This document shows positions 11,361 through 23,804 of a DNA stretch of 64,000 nt, one piece after another. Each line of letters starts with the position of its first letter. Position 1 is the stretch's first letter. The DNA is from Drosophila pseudoobscura (Eukaryota; Arthropoda; Insecta; Diptera; Drosophilidae): positions 18,737,001 through 18,801,000 of the forward strand of contig NC_046681.1 in the NCBI RefSeq assembly GCF_009870125.1. Direction: 5' to 3'. The position numbers were made by a program, and so were the translations under genes. The notes under the pieces were generated by a model, which was not told the origin of the DNA, made no database searches, and saw only the letters and a list, made by a program, of their open reading frames with translations.

Positions 11361-11414
11361 ATGGGTGACAACGTGGTGCCGGAACTAAGTAATTTGGATT
11401 TAAACAAGCAAAAG
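11361..11414 (+). CDS. ThrRS: Candidate cytosolic first coding exon of ThrRS
   Basis: Eighteen codons encode MGDNVVPELSNLDLNKQK and end at an AAG|GCATGT boundary, a possible GC-AG donor. Joined in phase 0 to the strong acceptor at 12112-12113, the frame runs through GCT GGC AAA into the ATG at 12123, adding 21 residues to the synthetase. If this donor is not used, the frame ends at TAA 11421-11423 and becomes a 20-codon upstream ORF. The exon is inferred; no transcript evidence is available. Confidence 0.5.
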
Positions 11415-11474
11415 GCATGTTAAACTCTAAACGAATTGCATTGCAGTGTATGAGAAGTGACAGATTACAGAGTT

Positions 11475-11654
11475 ATGTTGAAACTTGTGCCGCTTGGCGT
11501 TGGCGTCAGGTCTTGTAAAGCAATAAGCAGCGCTGTTTGCCTGCGATCGGTGCCAGCCACAGCGTCCAAATATCAGACACAGCATCTACTACAACAGCAG
11601 GAAACTCAACCAGATAAAGGCCTGTTAAGAAGCTATCGCTGCTACGCAACTTTG
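11475..11654 (+). CDS. ThrRS: Candidate mitochondrial presequence exon of ThrRS
   Basis: Sixty codons begin MLKLVPLGVGVRSCKAISSA. The first 40 residues contain Lys and Arg but no acidic residue, and the segment ends in RSYRCYATL, which fits an R-3 mitochondrial cleavage motif (R-x-Y then A). A TTG|GTTGGT donor at 11655 is in phase 0 with the acceptor at 12113, giving an in-frame fusion to the synthetase. This matches the known need for one gene to supply both compartments, but the donor is weak and the exon is inferred. Confidence 0.5.
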
Positions 11655-12122
11655 GTTGGTGTCCTTAGGCCATACATAGCATTGTCCTTACTGTTCATAA
11701 GTGTTAGTGTTCTTCGCTTTGCCTGTACTACAAATGTGTGCCATTGATGAGGGGGCTCGAGTTGAATCACTGCCAGCCGGCTGCTGTGACGTCACTTACT
11801 CGATTCGACCCTCTTACATTGTATGACTGAATGTACCTCCCCTATTGCATCAGTTTTAAAATTTCGGAGAAACGCTCAAAGATAGATAGGTGGTCCCTCA
11901 GGCAGTACAAGAAGAACCGAAAGAAATTTGTCATCGTCATTGCCTCGCTTACAATTGTTCAAATAACCAGTGCCAGCGCTCGCCAGCACGATAACAGACA
12001 CCGAAAAATCATTCCACTAATTGCTTTTCGACTGCATACGTAGTCAAAATATTACCAAATAAAAAAATAAGCTGTGATTTCGTAGACTTATTGATTTTTC
12101 CCTCGATTTGCAGGCTGGCAAA

Positions 12123-14321
12123 ATGAAGAAGGAGAAAAAGGAGAAGCCGGCCGGTGCTGCCGGAGACAGTCGCAAGGGTAAGGAGTCGCGAGTTTTCTTA
12201 GTAAAAAACATTAACTGAATAGACCTCCTTTCGATTTAGAACTTAGCCCCTTGCCCAAATACATTGAGGAACGTAATATCCTTTGGGAGAAATGCAAGGC
12301 TGAGTACCTCGCCGAATTGGCTGTCAAGCCTCGCGAGACCATCAAAGTCACCTTGCCCGATGGCAAGCAAGTAGATGCCATCTCGTGGGAGACCACGCCC
12401 TACGATGTGGCCCGTGGCATCAGCCAAGGTCTGGCCGACAACACAATTATATCCAAGGTGAACGGACAGGTCTGGGACTTGGATCGAGTGCTCGAAGAAA
12501 ACTGCTCCTTGCAGTTGCTAAAGTTCGACGATCCCGAAGCGCAGGCCGTCTTCTGGCATAGCTCCGCTCATATAATGGGTGAGGCCATGGAGCGCATCTA
12601 CGGTGGACATCTTTGCTATGGTCCGCCCATTGAGAGTGGCTTCTACTACGACATGCATCTGGAGGGGGAAGGCGTAAGTACTTCAGGTTTCTCTTATCAA
12701 AAAGCCTTTAATTTATGGAGGTCTTCTCTTGTAGATCTCTACCAACGACTATGGCACCATGGAGTCCCTGGTCAAGCAAATCGTAAAAGAGAAGCAGAAC
12801 TTTGAGCGTCTGGAGATGAAGAAAGCCGATCTGTTGGAAATGTTCAAGTACAACGAGTTTAAGTTGCGTATTCTGAACGAGAAGGTGACCACGGATCGCA
12901 CCACTGTGTACAAGTGCGGCTCTCTCATCGATCTCTGCCGCGGTCCCCACGTCCGCCACACAGGCAAGGTCAAGGCCCTGAAGATTACTAAGAACTCGTC
13001 GACCTATTGGGAGGGCAAGGCCGATGCCGAGACATTGCAGAGGGTCTATGGAATCTCATTCCCCGATCCCAAGCAGCTCAAGGAATGGGAGAAGCTTCAG
13101 GAAGAAGCCGCCAAGCGAGACCATCGCAAAATTGGACGTGAGCAGGAACTGTTCTTTTTCCACGAGCTGTCGCCTGGCTCCTGCTTCTTCCAGCCACGTG
13201 GAGCGCACATCTACAACACGCTGATGGGCTTCATCAAGTCGGAATACAGGAAGCGGGGCTTCCAGGAGGTCATCTCGCCAAACATCTACAATGCCAAACT
13301 CTGGATGACATCCGGACATTGGCAGCACTATGCCGAGAATATGTTCTCCTTCGAGGCGGAGAAGGAGAAGTTCGCCCTGAAGCCCATGAATTGCCCTGGC
13401 CACTGTCTTATCTTTGATACTCGCAACAGATCCTGGAGGGAGCTGCCACTCCGCATGGCCGACTTTGGTGTTTTGCATCGCAATGAGCTCTCGGGCGCCT
13501 TGACTGGATTGACGCGTGTGCGTCGCTTCCAGCAGGATGATGCCCACATCTTCTGTGCTCCCGAGCAGATCAAGAGCGAGATGAAGGGCTGTTTGGAGTT
13601 CCTGAAGCATGTCTATACCATTTTCGGCTTCACCTTCCAGCTTGTTTTGTCCACGCGTCCAGAGAAGTATCTGGGCGATCTCGAGCAGTGGAATGATGCT
13701 GAGAAGGCCTTGGAGGAGTCTCTCAATGAGTTCGGCATGCCGTGGAAGGAGAATCCCGGCGATGGCGCCTTCTATGGCCCCAAGATTGATATTACCATTA
13801 TGGATGCATTGAAGCGGGCACATCAGTGCGCCACCATACAATTGGATTTCCAGCTACCCATTCGCTTTAATCTCAACTACATTGCCGACGACGGCGAGAA
13901 GAAGCGTCCAGTGATCATCCATCGCGCCATCCTGGGCTCTGTGGAGCGTATGATTGCCATTCTAACGGAAAACTATGCTGGCAAATGGCCCTTCTGGCTG
14001 TCGCCCCGTCAAGTGATGGTCGTCCCAGTGGGTCCGGCCTACGATCAATACGCCCAGACAGTCAAGGACCAGCTCCATGCCGCTGGCTTCATGAGCGAGG
14101 CCGACTGCGATGCCGGCGATACGATGAACAAGAAGATCCGAAATGCTCAGTTGGCCCAGTTCAACTTTATCCTGGTGGTCGGCGACAAGGAGCGTTCATC
14201 GAATACCGTCAATGTGCGCACACGCGACAACAAGGTGCATGGTGAGGTCTCTGTCTCGGAGCTGATCACCAAGCTGCAGAAGATACGCGATGAGTTTATC
14301 ACAAACGAGGACAACTTCTAG
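12123..14321 (+). CDS. ThrRS: Threonyl-tRNA synthetase
   Basis: Charges tRNA-Thr with threonine. The core reading frame is 12123-12177, 12240-12673 and 12735-14321, giving 691 residues from the internal ATG, or about 712 and 754 if either upstream exon is spliced on at 12114. The order is a Lys-rich leader, a TGS domain ([22 protein letters not shown]), the editing domain with [11 protein letters not shown] metal ligands, the class II catalytic core (motif 2 region [22 protein letters not shown], zinc-binding MNCPGHC) and the C-terminal anticodon-binding domain. Both introns are short GT-AG. Length and motifs match eukaryotic cytosolic ThrRS. It is convergent with Rab6. Confidence 0.97.
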
Positions 14322-15790
14322 GGACACCACATCTTAAACTCTATTTATATATCTTATACTTAATGTGTATTTGCAAAGCAAACAAGTTGGCATTTTTTTC
14401 TTTCAATATATTTACGCTTATGAAACCGGAATTCAGAAATAAAACAAACAAAAAACTAAGTCCTATATTTCATGTCGCCTAGCCCCAGCCCCAGTCGCAG
14501 TCCATGCGGGAATCGAATCAGTTAACAACACTCACGCCCGATAAGATACGGCGCCCCAAATTGCAGCGACCGAACCGAAGAACTATTCTGATATCATGAT
14601 TCACTTTCTGGGGTTTTAGTTTTTTCTTTTGTTTTGAAATAATTATTTCTAGTAAAGTGTATATTTTCATTTTCATAATTTGATTTATTAAAAATTGCAT
14701 TCAAAGGTTTTAGGTTGGTTTCTTTTATTCAATTATATTATCAATTTTGTAAGCCATATGCTTTTCGCGTAAAAAATGCACAAATTTCTCTCGCTAATCG
14801 AAGCAAAAATCGTTAATAATATTTTTAAATGTTTACGTTGCCATCTGCCTCAGTGCTCGGTGCTGCCTGCCTGCCCGCCTGTCTGTCTGTTTCATTATTT
14901 TTGTCATAAAAATACATAATATATATTTATATTTATATATTTATTCATAAGATGCACGTGTCCAAGTCCTATGCCATCAAAAGTTTCCAGTTGTTTTACA
15001 GTTGCCGAGCTATAAACAAAAACCAACCAAGTAAAAATGGGCAAAACAAAGCCGCAAACAGAAACAGAACGGGGCTATAAATGGAAAAACTATTTGCTTA
15101 GCCGTGGAATCATTTTGAACACAGGCTGGCTCTCAGTGGTATCTATGTACTTTACTGCCTATGCTCGCATGCTTTTTGTGTGGAGATGCCAAATGGAATG
15201 TTGTTGGGGGATCTGTTCTGATCTTCGTCTACCGCTTGGCCTGATTTAAGTACATAAAAGCGTGTGATCTTCTACGGCATCTGCATCTTCTTGTCGTCTG
15301 TATTTATGGGGACTTTTGCAGGGGAACGGGTGAATGTGAATGTGAGAATGGAAACTGTTCTCTTGATCCCTGATCTCTCGTTTCTACGATCTCTATGCCT
15401 CATGCTTTATGCATCTTGGCCTGCCTCAGGATTAGCTCATTTAAATTGCATTGCATTAGATAATTAACATTAATTAGTTAGCCGATTTCGTTAATTGTTG
15501 TTTGTTTGTTTAGTCTATTTTCTGCTTTTTGCTATCATTTTTTACTTTATAAATAAACTTAAACATAAAATTGTGTATGTGTGTGTATAGATGTTTGTTT
15601 GCCGGAGGTTTCGCATCCTCTGTCTACTGCTGATCCGCTGATCCAGCCACATACACGCTACACCTGTGTGTACACGCACACTCACCACACCCGTTGCCAG
15701 CGTGTGTGTGGAAATGCTATGCTGCTGCTGCTGCTGTTGTTGTCGTAGCGGAGGATGGGGGTTGGGTTGGTTGGGCGTGACGTTGGTTGT

Positions 15791-15802
<12 letters not shown>
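14322..15802. other. Convergent 3'UTRs of ThrRS and Rab6
   Basis: Shortly after the ThrRS stop there is an AATAAA near 14438. The remainder is AT-rich with CTG and TG simple repeats near 15720 and likely forms the long Rab6 3'UTR on the minus strand. No coding exon is supported here. Confidence 0.5.
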
Positions 15803-17135
<1,333 letters not shown>

Positions 17136-17755
17136 ACATGCAAAAGGAAGAAGAAGAACAGACCTCGACAGGGGGTGGGGGGGGTGGATCAGCTGTTCGA
17201 TAACGGCATCTGGAAACCATCTTCAGGATTCTGGCCGACAAGGTTGCGTGATCCGTGGGGAATGGGGCCTGCTCCACCTCTGCCTGTACCGGCCCCGCGA
17301 CCCCCCTGCGTGTTACCTGCCGCCTTCCTGCTGTTCTCGCGCCAGGAGCACATTGCCCGCATATCGACCGAGTACAGCGAGGGTGCATCTACTGGACTAA
17401 CCAGAAGACCAAGTGCATCTTCCGGCTCCTATGTGCAACGGGACATTAAGCGGGTGCACAAGACGACGGGCGAGAACCGCAGCCTCGTCCATTCGGGCAT
17501 GACGTACATCACTTCGCGTGAATGCGTGAAAGCTCAAAAACGGGGGCTGCTCCCTCCTGGGCTTGGACCAGCGCGGTAGACGGCGCATGACCTGTGCCTG
17601 CTCCACCCACTACCAGCTGGCCAAGGACGGAGTCTCCTGCATCCCACACAAGAACTATATACATCATCTTCAGCCAGAGGAACAGCTTCGGCCGACTGCT
17701 GTTCGACAAGAATATCCGAGCCGTGGACTATGTTTGGAATGCAACATCTTGAGAT
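17136..17755 (+). pseudogene. Arrow/LRP5-6-like pseudogene fragment
   Basis: Pieces in three frames read as one LRP5/6-type protein: LLFSRQEHIARISTEYSEG, IYWTNQKTKCIFR (a YWTD-propeller motif), DIKRVHKTTGENRSLVHSGM, an EGF-like GGCSLLGLDQRGRRR-MTCACSTHYQLAKDGVSC, then IFSQRNSFGRLL and NIRAVDY. At least three frame changes and missing intervals rule out a working gene. No introns are seen across the propeller-EGF-propeller junctions, so a retrocopy is possible, but I see no poly(A) tail. The functional arrow gene is expected elsewhere (D. melanogaster 2R). The homology is recognised from motif content, not computed. Confidence 0.7.
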
Positions 17756-17995
17756 AGATTCCACTTGAACTTTTGTGCGCATTCGTCTAGGCGAATGGCT
17801 GGATATATGTATGTACCACGTCAAGTGCCCCTGCTTGGGAGTCACTTAATCTTAATTATAATAAACGCTTATCTCGAAAACATGAAAGTTAATTGAAACC
17901 CTTATCTTCTTGAAAATTCGTATTTCGTTTTAATTTAAACGGACCGTGATAAAGGTAGATGTAAACAGTTCTACGAAAACTACGGACAGCAAACA

Positions 17996-18796
17996 ATGTC
18001 ACGCTCTTGTCTTGTCGCGTGTTACCTACTCCTGGCCCTTGGCCTACGCCAGGCATGTGCGATGGCTGAAGGTCCAAATGGTCGTGTTGTGGGAGGTGTG
18101 GCGGCAGCCGCAAATAGTGCTCCCTACGCCGTGTCCATGCAGTACCAAGGAACTCACTATTGTGCCGCCAGCATCCTGAATACCAACTGGCTGGTGACGG
18201 CCGCCCATTGCCTGACGAACAGCGCTCAAGTGCTGGGAAGCACTTTAGTCGCAGGAAGCATTGCAGTGGCGGGAACGGCGAGTACAACCCAAAAGCGCAC
18301 CATTACCTACTTCGTAGTCAACGATTTGTACACCGGAGGGACTGTGCCCTACGACATTGGTTTGATTTACACTCCGACAGCGTTTAAGTGGTCAGCTGCA
18401 GTGGCTCCTGTTAGCCTTCCCTCATCTGGCAAGGTGCCAACGGGTACGGCCAGCCTATATGGCTGGGGAAGCACCAGTACAACCAATACGGCTTCATATC
18501 CCTCAACACTCCAAGTAGCCAATAATCTGCCAATCATCAGTTTGGCCTCGTGTGAAGCTGCTTTGGGCACTAAAGGAAGCGATGTTCATTCAACGAATCT
18601 ATGCACTGGTCCACTTACTGGCGGCGTCAGCATCTGCACCTCGGACTCTGGAGGTCCTTTGGTCCAAGGCAATGTCCTTATTGGTATAGTTTCCTGGGGC
18701 AAGCTGCCCTGCGGCCAGGCCAACTCTCCGTCAGTTTATGTGCAAGTCTCTTCGTTTATATCCTGGATATCGACCAATCAAGTGGCACCAAGCTAA
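17996..18796 (+). CDS. Secreted S1 (chymotrypsin-fold) serine protease
   Basis: 266 residues in one exon. A signal peptide (MSRSCLVACYLLLALG) is followed by a short propeptide, then the activation site R|VVGGVAA. The catalytic triad is visible as TAAHC (His57), YDIGL (Asp102) and SDSGGPL (Ser195). By chymotrypsin numbering, position 189 is Ser and the 216/226 positions are Gly/Ser, so chymotrypsin- or elastase-like specificity is likely rather than trypsin-like. Unusually, the oxyanion-hole Gly193 is Ser (CTSDSGG instead of the usual GDSGG). Probably a digestive enzyme. It belongs to a large Drosophila family and I cannot name the orthologue. Confidence 0.9.
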   Translation: MSRSCLVACYLLLALGLRQACAMAEGPNGRVVGGVAAAANSAPYAVSMQYQGTHYCAASILNTNWLVTAAHCLTNSAQVLGSTLVAGSIAVAGTASTTQKRTITYFVVNDLYTGGTVPYDIGLIYTPTAFKWSAAVAPVSLPSSGKVPTGTASLYGWGSTSTTNTASYPSTLQVANNLPIISLASCEAALGTKGSDVHSTNLCTGPLTGGVSICTSDSGGPLVQGNVLIGIVSWGKLPCGQANSPSVYVQVSSFISWISTNQVAPS

Positions 18797-19402
18797 GTTT
18801 GCTTAGTCTGAAATAAGCAGGAGTTTTCATATTAATAAAATCAAAACAATACAGCATTTAATCTATGTTATATTTGATCGTTTTAAAAAAAGGTCTTTAA
18901 TATTAATTGAGTTCATAAGTATATATTACAAGTTTAGGAAAGTTACTTTCAAATCTGTCTGATATATGACCCTCATAGAGAGTTTTATCTTTAAATATTA
19001 TATCTTATATCTCATATTGAGAGGCGGTATCTGATCTAAATATATTGTACAGGCTATTGCCCTCTGACCTACTTTTAAATGTACATATATGGAAATATAT
19101 CATCTATCTATTAAATTTCACTTTCAAAGGTATATTTAAGAACAAAGGCTATAGGCGTCCATACGCAGGATTTTTTAAATTTTCGCTCTCAAATCGTATG
19201 TACGTCGTTTATTCCAATGGATTGCCGAACTACTTTCTTCGAAACGGTTATTGGCTCTTTTTGCTCTCTTCCAAGCGGTTAAGGCGCTCCAGTCAAGAAG
19301 AAAATGGATTCATCAATCGTATAAAATTGTGTGGGCATGGCTAAATGTTCTATATAGCTAGTAATATTCGACGGAATATCAAAAACGAAGAATATTTAAA
19401 AT
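18797..19402. other. Intergenic between protease and Snx1
   Basis: The protease polyadenylation signal AATAAA is at about 18835. The rest is AT-rich with no supported gene. Confidence 0.5.
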
Positions 19403-19517
19403 ATAACTTGAATTCGTCAGTATATTTACGGTATATTTTTCAAATAAGACGGCATATTTTGGTATATTTCTGAGGGTCGGACGGTATATTTTATCGCTAA
19501 ATCCGCGGTCACACTGC
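19403..19517 (+). promoter_or_regulatory. Snx1 core promoter: motif 6 array plus motif 1
   Basis: Four GGTATATTT-type units and an exact motif 1 (CGGTCACACTG, 19506-19516) lie about 100 bases before the Snx1 ATG. The block aligns over about 110 bases with that of Ced-12 at 5002-5109, sharing unusual words such as 'ttcgtcagtatatttacgg' and 'atttctgagg'. Confidence 0.75.
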
Positions 19518-19612
19518 TGCAGTCGAAAAATTAAAGCTTTTAGGCAAGAAGTAAACTTAAAGGAGTTTTTCTGATTATTAAGAAACAGAAAAACGCTGCA
19601 TTGACAATTAGC

Positions 19613-21413
19613 ATGGAAGTGGAAAGTCCCGAACACAACAAAGAATTCGCTGAAGTGGACATTAATAATGGTGCTGAATCGGCATCCGATGACGAGGAAG
19701 AAGTTCCAGCGCCCGGCAGCGTTACTTTGGAGAACGAAAATGATTTATTCGTATCAGCCATGAGTCCCAGTAGCATCGGGGATGTGCATGTAAGTCAAAT
19801 CAGAGCGTACGCCCAACAGGATGCCTATTAAATTAGGTTTAATTTTTGGGGCGGCGCTCTCCATTTTGCTTGCTTTATCAACCAGAGACTGTTTCTGTGC
19901 TTTGTTTGGCGTTGACAACGTCATTAGAGCCGCCCACCAGCACACAGCCATGTTGTTGTTTGTGTGCTTATCATCAATTGAATCGTCTCTTTCTCTCTGA
20001 ATTACAGCCGCTGCAAGAAGTTTTGACGGACGATGGAGACTTCTTTATAAAAATTGTTGTATCTGACCCCCAGAAGATTGGCGATGGCATGGGCTCATAT
20101 TTGGCCTACAAGTGAGTCACGCCGCCCCACTGGCTTATCATGGAATTGCATACTATTGATTCTGTTTATGTTACTTATCGGCTTTCCCTAATGACTAGAG
20201 TGACGACCAAAACTAACATTCCCAAGTTCAAGCGGACAGACTTCAGCACTTTGCGACGCTTCAGTGATTTCCTTGGCATACATGATCTGCTGGTCGGAAA
20301 ATACATGCGGGTGGGACGGATAATACCCCCAGCCCCATCGAAGAACATAATAGGCAGTACTAAGGTGAAGATTAGTCCACAGCAGAGTGAGCCGGGCACT
20401 CCAATGAACCAGGAGTGGGTAGAAATTCGACGTGCAGCGCTGGAACGCTTTGTCCACCGCACCGCACAGCACCCTATACTGCGTGTGGACTTGGATTTCA
20501 TGAATTTTCTGGAAAGCGATCAGGATCTGCCGCGCGCCGTTAACACCTCGGCTCTGAGTGGCGCCGGTGTGATTCGCTTGTTTAATAAAGTGGGCGAAAC
20601 TGTAAACAAAATTACCTATAAAATGGATGAGAATGATCCCTGGTTTGACGACAAGATCACTGAGGTGGAGAATTTGGATGCGAACCTTCAAAAGCTGCAT
20701 AATGCAATGAAGTCTCTGGTCACCTCACGACGGGAACTTTCTGCACTAACCGGCTTGGTGGCCAAATCCGCTGCAATGCTTAGCACTTGCGAGGAACACA
20801 CTGGACTGTCGCGTGCCCTGTCTAATCTGGCGGATGTGGAGGAGAAAATGGAACTTCTGCGCTCTGAGCAAGCCAACTCTGATTTCTTTATTCTCGCCGA
20901 GTTCATCAAGGATTACTTGGGCTTGTTTGGTGCCATTAAGTGCATTTTCCATGAGCGCGTCAAGTCTTTTCAAAACTGGCAATATGCTCAAATGCAGTTG
21001 TCCAAGCGACGAGAGAATCGTGGCCGCTTTGAGTTGGCCAATCGTGCGGATAAGTTGGATCAGGCCCAGTTAGAAGTGGATGAGGTGGGTCTGCATAATA
21101 AGTTTAATATTTCCTTGTTGAAATCGTATGTCATTCTGCCCTTTACAGTGGCAAGGAAAGGTACAACGCTGTCAGCAGCATTTTGATGACATATCGGCGG
21201 AAATTAAGCGTGAAATGGAGCGCTTCGAATTGACCAGAGTGAAAGACTTTAAAGCAAATATTATCAAATATATAGAAGATCAAATGGCACATCAGCAACA
21301 GGTGAATATAAAAAAATATTTGACCATCCGCTTATCAAAAAACGAACCATTTTGAATTCTAGATCGTCAGCTATTGGGAGGCGTTTGCTCCGTTTGCCCG
21401 TGAAATCGTTTAA
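19613..21413 (+). CDS. Snx1: Sorting nexin 1/2 (retromer PX-BAR protein)
   Basis: A membrane-bending subunit of the endosome-to-Golgi retromer/ESCPE coat. Exons are 19613-19789, 20008-20111, 20199-21084, 21149-21301 and 21363-21413, with matching phases, giving 456 residues. An acidic N-terminus precedes the PX domain (VTTKTNIPKFKR, RRFSDFLGIHDLL with the phosphoinositide-binding Arg, and a Pro loop IIPPAPSKNIIG), followed by the BAR coiled coil from about residue 200 to the end (ending YWEAFAPFAREIV). Length and C-terminal SYWEAF match SNX1/SNX2. The 17-codon last exon was found by homology with the SNX1 terminus. Confidence 0.93.
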
Positions 21414-22479
21414 CTTTAATTCACAACCTTTTCTCAATGCATTTCCAAAAACTGTCAAGAGCCAATAGCCAAGCGCGCTTTGAACATTTTTTCAGCGGGA
21501 CCAAATTTGTTCTTGATCTAAAGATTTGGAGCTATATTTCGCCATCAGCACTTGTCTAGCAATCTGCAGCTGCTGTTTGTATTTCCAAGCAAAAGATTTC
21601 AATTCCTCTCAGAAAGTTAAACTTTAACTATCGATGCATTCGCACCAACGTTATCTCTTTATTCTTTATATGCACAGTAATTATGCTTTTATATTGCTAA
21701 AACAAAGCAAAATGGCAATAGCAGATCTAAAGCTGCGTATTCTCATTATTCACACATATTCGGTATTATTTAAAACAACGCAAAATGAATCCAGAAATTT
21801 AATTAAAGTGAAGAAGAAGACTTTATTAACGATTTCCAAATTGAAATGTATACCATTATTGTTGGGAAATATTTTTCCTTAATTGTTGTTGGTATATTTA
21901 TGTATTTATATATATATTCCTATTAAAACATTTTGTATCATGACAAAGAGAGCATTTCAAACAAATAAATTTGTAAATATGTATAGATGTAAATAGTGGT
22001 TCAATAATCTGATTTAAAATTTCCGCTCAACTACTCGCAGTCCGAGAAACTCGAGTTTCCGGCTCTTCATTTTATCGAACTTCGGAGAACCAAGGATTTA
22101 AGCATAGTGAACACTTGATTAGACCGCCTGCGCTGTAATGCTGAAAAGATATTTCATTAAAATTTATTAAATAAATTTGAATTTTAACTTGGAGTATTTC
22201 GGAATGGGTTATATGGTCTTTCTCTATGATTCTGAGTTTTTATTTTCTCTTATCTTTAAAATTTTAATGCCACAGATTTTTGCACTTTATACGGACAAAA
22301 AAAAGGGGCGCGCGTTGAGTACCCCAGAGTGACGTCATCATGAGAGAGAGAGCGCAGAGAGAACATCTTTGCATGTGTTAGTACACACGCAATATGTTTC
22401 GACAAAAATATGTGATTGTATGCTTTTTTCAAATTTTTTGAACTCTCCCAGTTCTGGTTCTGTATACAGTTGGTTTTTA
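21414..22479. other. Snx1 3' flank and degraded repeat DNA
   Basis: AT-rich 3'UTR-like sequence to about 22000. From about 22190 to 22440 there are fragments of the same DINE-like family (for example 'ctctatgattctgagttttta' and a GAGAGA-rich run), interrupted and without clear ends. Confidence 0.45.
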
Positions 22480-23580
22480 TACCCGATACTCAAAATGAGT
22501 ATTGGGGTATATTAGATTTGTGGTAAAAGTGGATGTGTGTAACGTCCAGAAGGAATCGTTTCCGACCCTATAAAGTATATATATTCTTGATCAGCATCAA
22601 TAGCCGAGTCGATTGAGCCATGTCTGTCTGTCCGTCTGTCCGTCCGTCCGTCTGTCCGTCCACTTCAGCGCCTAATGCTCAAAGACTATAAGAGCTAGAG
22701 CAACGATGTTTTGGATCCAGACTTCTGTGATATGTCACTGCTCCAAAAATATTTCAAAACTTTGCCCCGCCCACTTCCGCTCCCACAAAGGGCGAAAATC
22801 TGTGGCATCCACAATTTCGACGATACGAGAAAACTAAAAAGAATCGTAGAAGATGACTATATCTTCTAGAATGCAAAATCTGAACCAGATCGTTTAATTA
22901 TTACAGCCAGAATCACGAAAACAATTTCACTCTTTCTCGCTCTGTCTCACTCTAACACACAGGTTTCATGGTCGGTTTTGCCAATTGCAAAATATGAGTT
23001 CAAGGATCTCAGAACCTATAAAAGCCAGAGCAACCAAATTTGGTATCCACACTCCTGTGATATCGGACCTTGACCGTTTCATGTCCAAATTTCGCCACAC
23101 CCCCTTCCGCCTCCGCAAAGGACGAAAATCTGAGGCAACCACAAATCTCAGAGACTATTAAGGCTAGAGTAACCAAATTTGGTACACACACTCCTTTAAG
23201 ATGTCACTATAAAACGTATATCTCAGAATTTCGCCCCACCTCCATCCGCCCCCACAAAAAACGAAAGTCTGTTGCATCCACAATATTGCAGATTTGAGAA
23301 AACTAAAAACGCAGAATCATAGATAATGACCATATCTATTAGATTGCTGAATCTGGATCAGATCAGATCATTTTTATAGCCAAAAGGAACAAATCAATTT
23401 GCAGTGGCTACGCAGCGCCCGACGTCACGCTCAGCCTGATTTTCTGTCTCTCTCGCACGCACTCTTTGTCGTGTCGTTTAATATTAGCGGCGTCTGCCGG
23501 AGGAAAGCCATACTGACTAAGTATCGGGTATAACTGTAGAGTTGCGGTGTCCGCAGCAACTCACAACGTTCCCCCTCGTT
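22480..23580 (+). mobile_element. DINE-1/Helitron-like non-autonomous element, copy B
   Basis: A long copy in inverted orientation relative to 10498-11215. It has 'ttatacccgatactcaaaa' near 22477, the conserved 'aagtatatatattcttgat' box at about 22570, a (GTCT/GTCC)n tract at about 22622-22662, and then three or four imperfect tandem units containing 'ttcgccccacc...cttccgcc...gaaaatctg...gcatccacaa'. It ends in 'gtatcgggtataac', the gagttgcgg/ccgcaactc inverted repeat and CCCCCTCGTT. There is no coding capacity. Confidence 0.7.
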
Positions 23581-23804
23581 AAAAATAAATGTATGACCGC
23601 CGAATTCGTTCGGTATATCGCACAAAAGTACCGATATTTTGTGTAAAGCTACCCTGTTTCACAATTTATATTTCTGTTTAGTCATTATTGATAAAAATCG
23701 ACGATTTTCTGGAAGTTTTCTTTGATTGGGCAAAGGGAATAAAAGCAGCTGCAACCTGTGAGAAGGTATATTTTCAACTCGACAGTAGACGCCACGAGAA
23801 CACT

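Noticed and set aside
13056-13841. 261-codon minus-strand frame inside ThrRS
   Set aside because: It is antisense to the conserved catalytic core of ThrRS; openness follows from the codon bias of the real gene.
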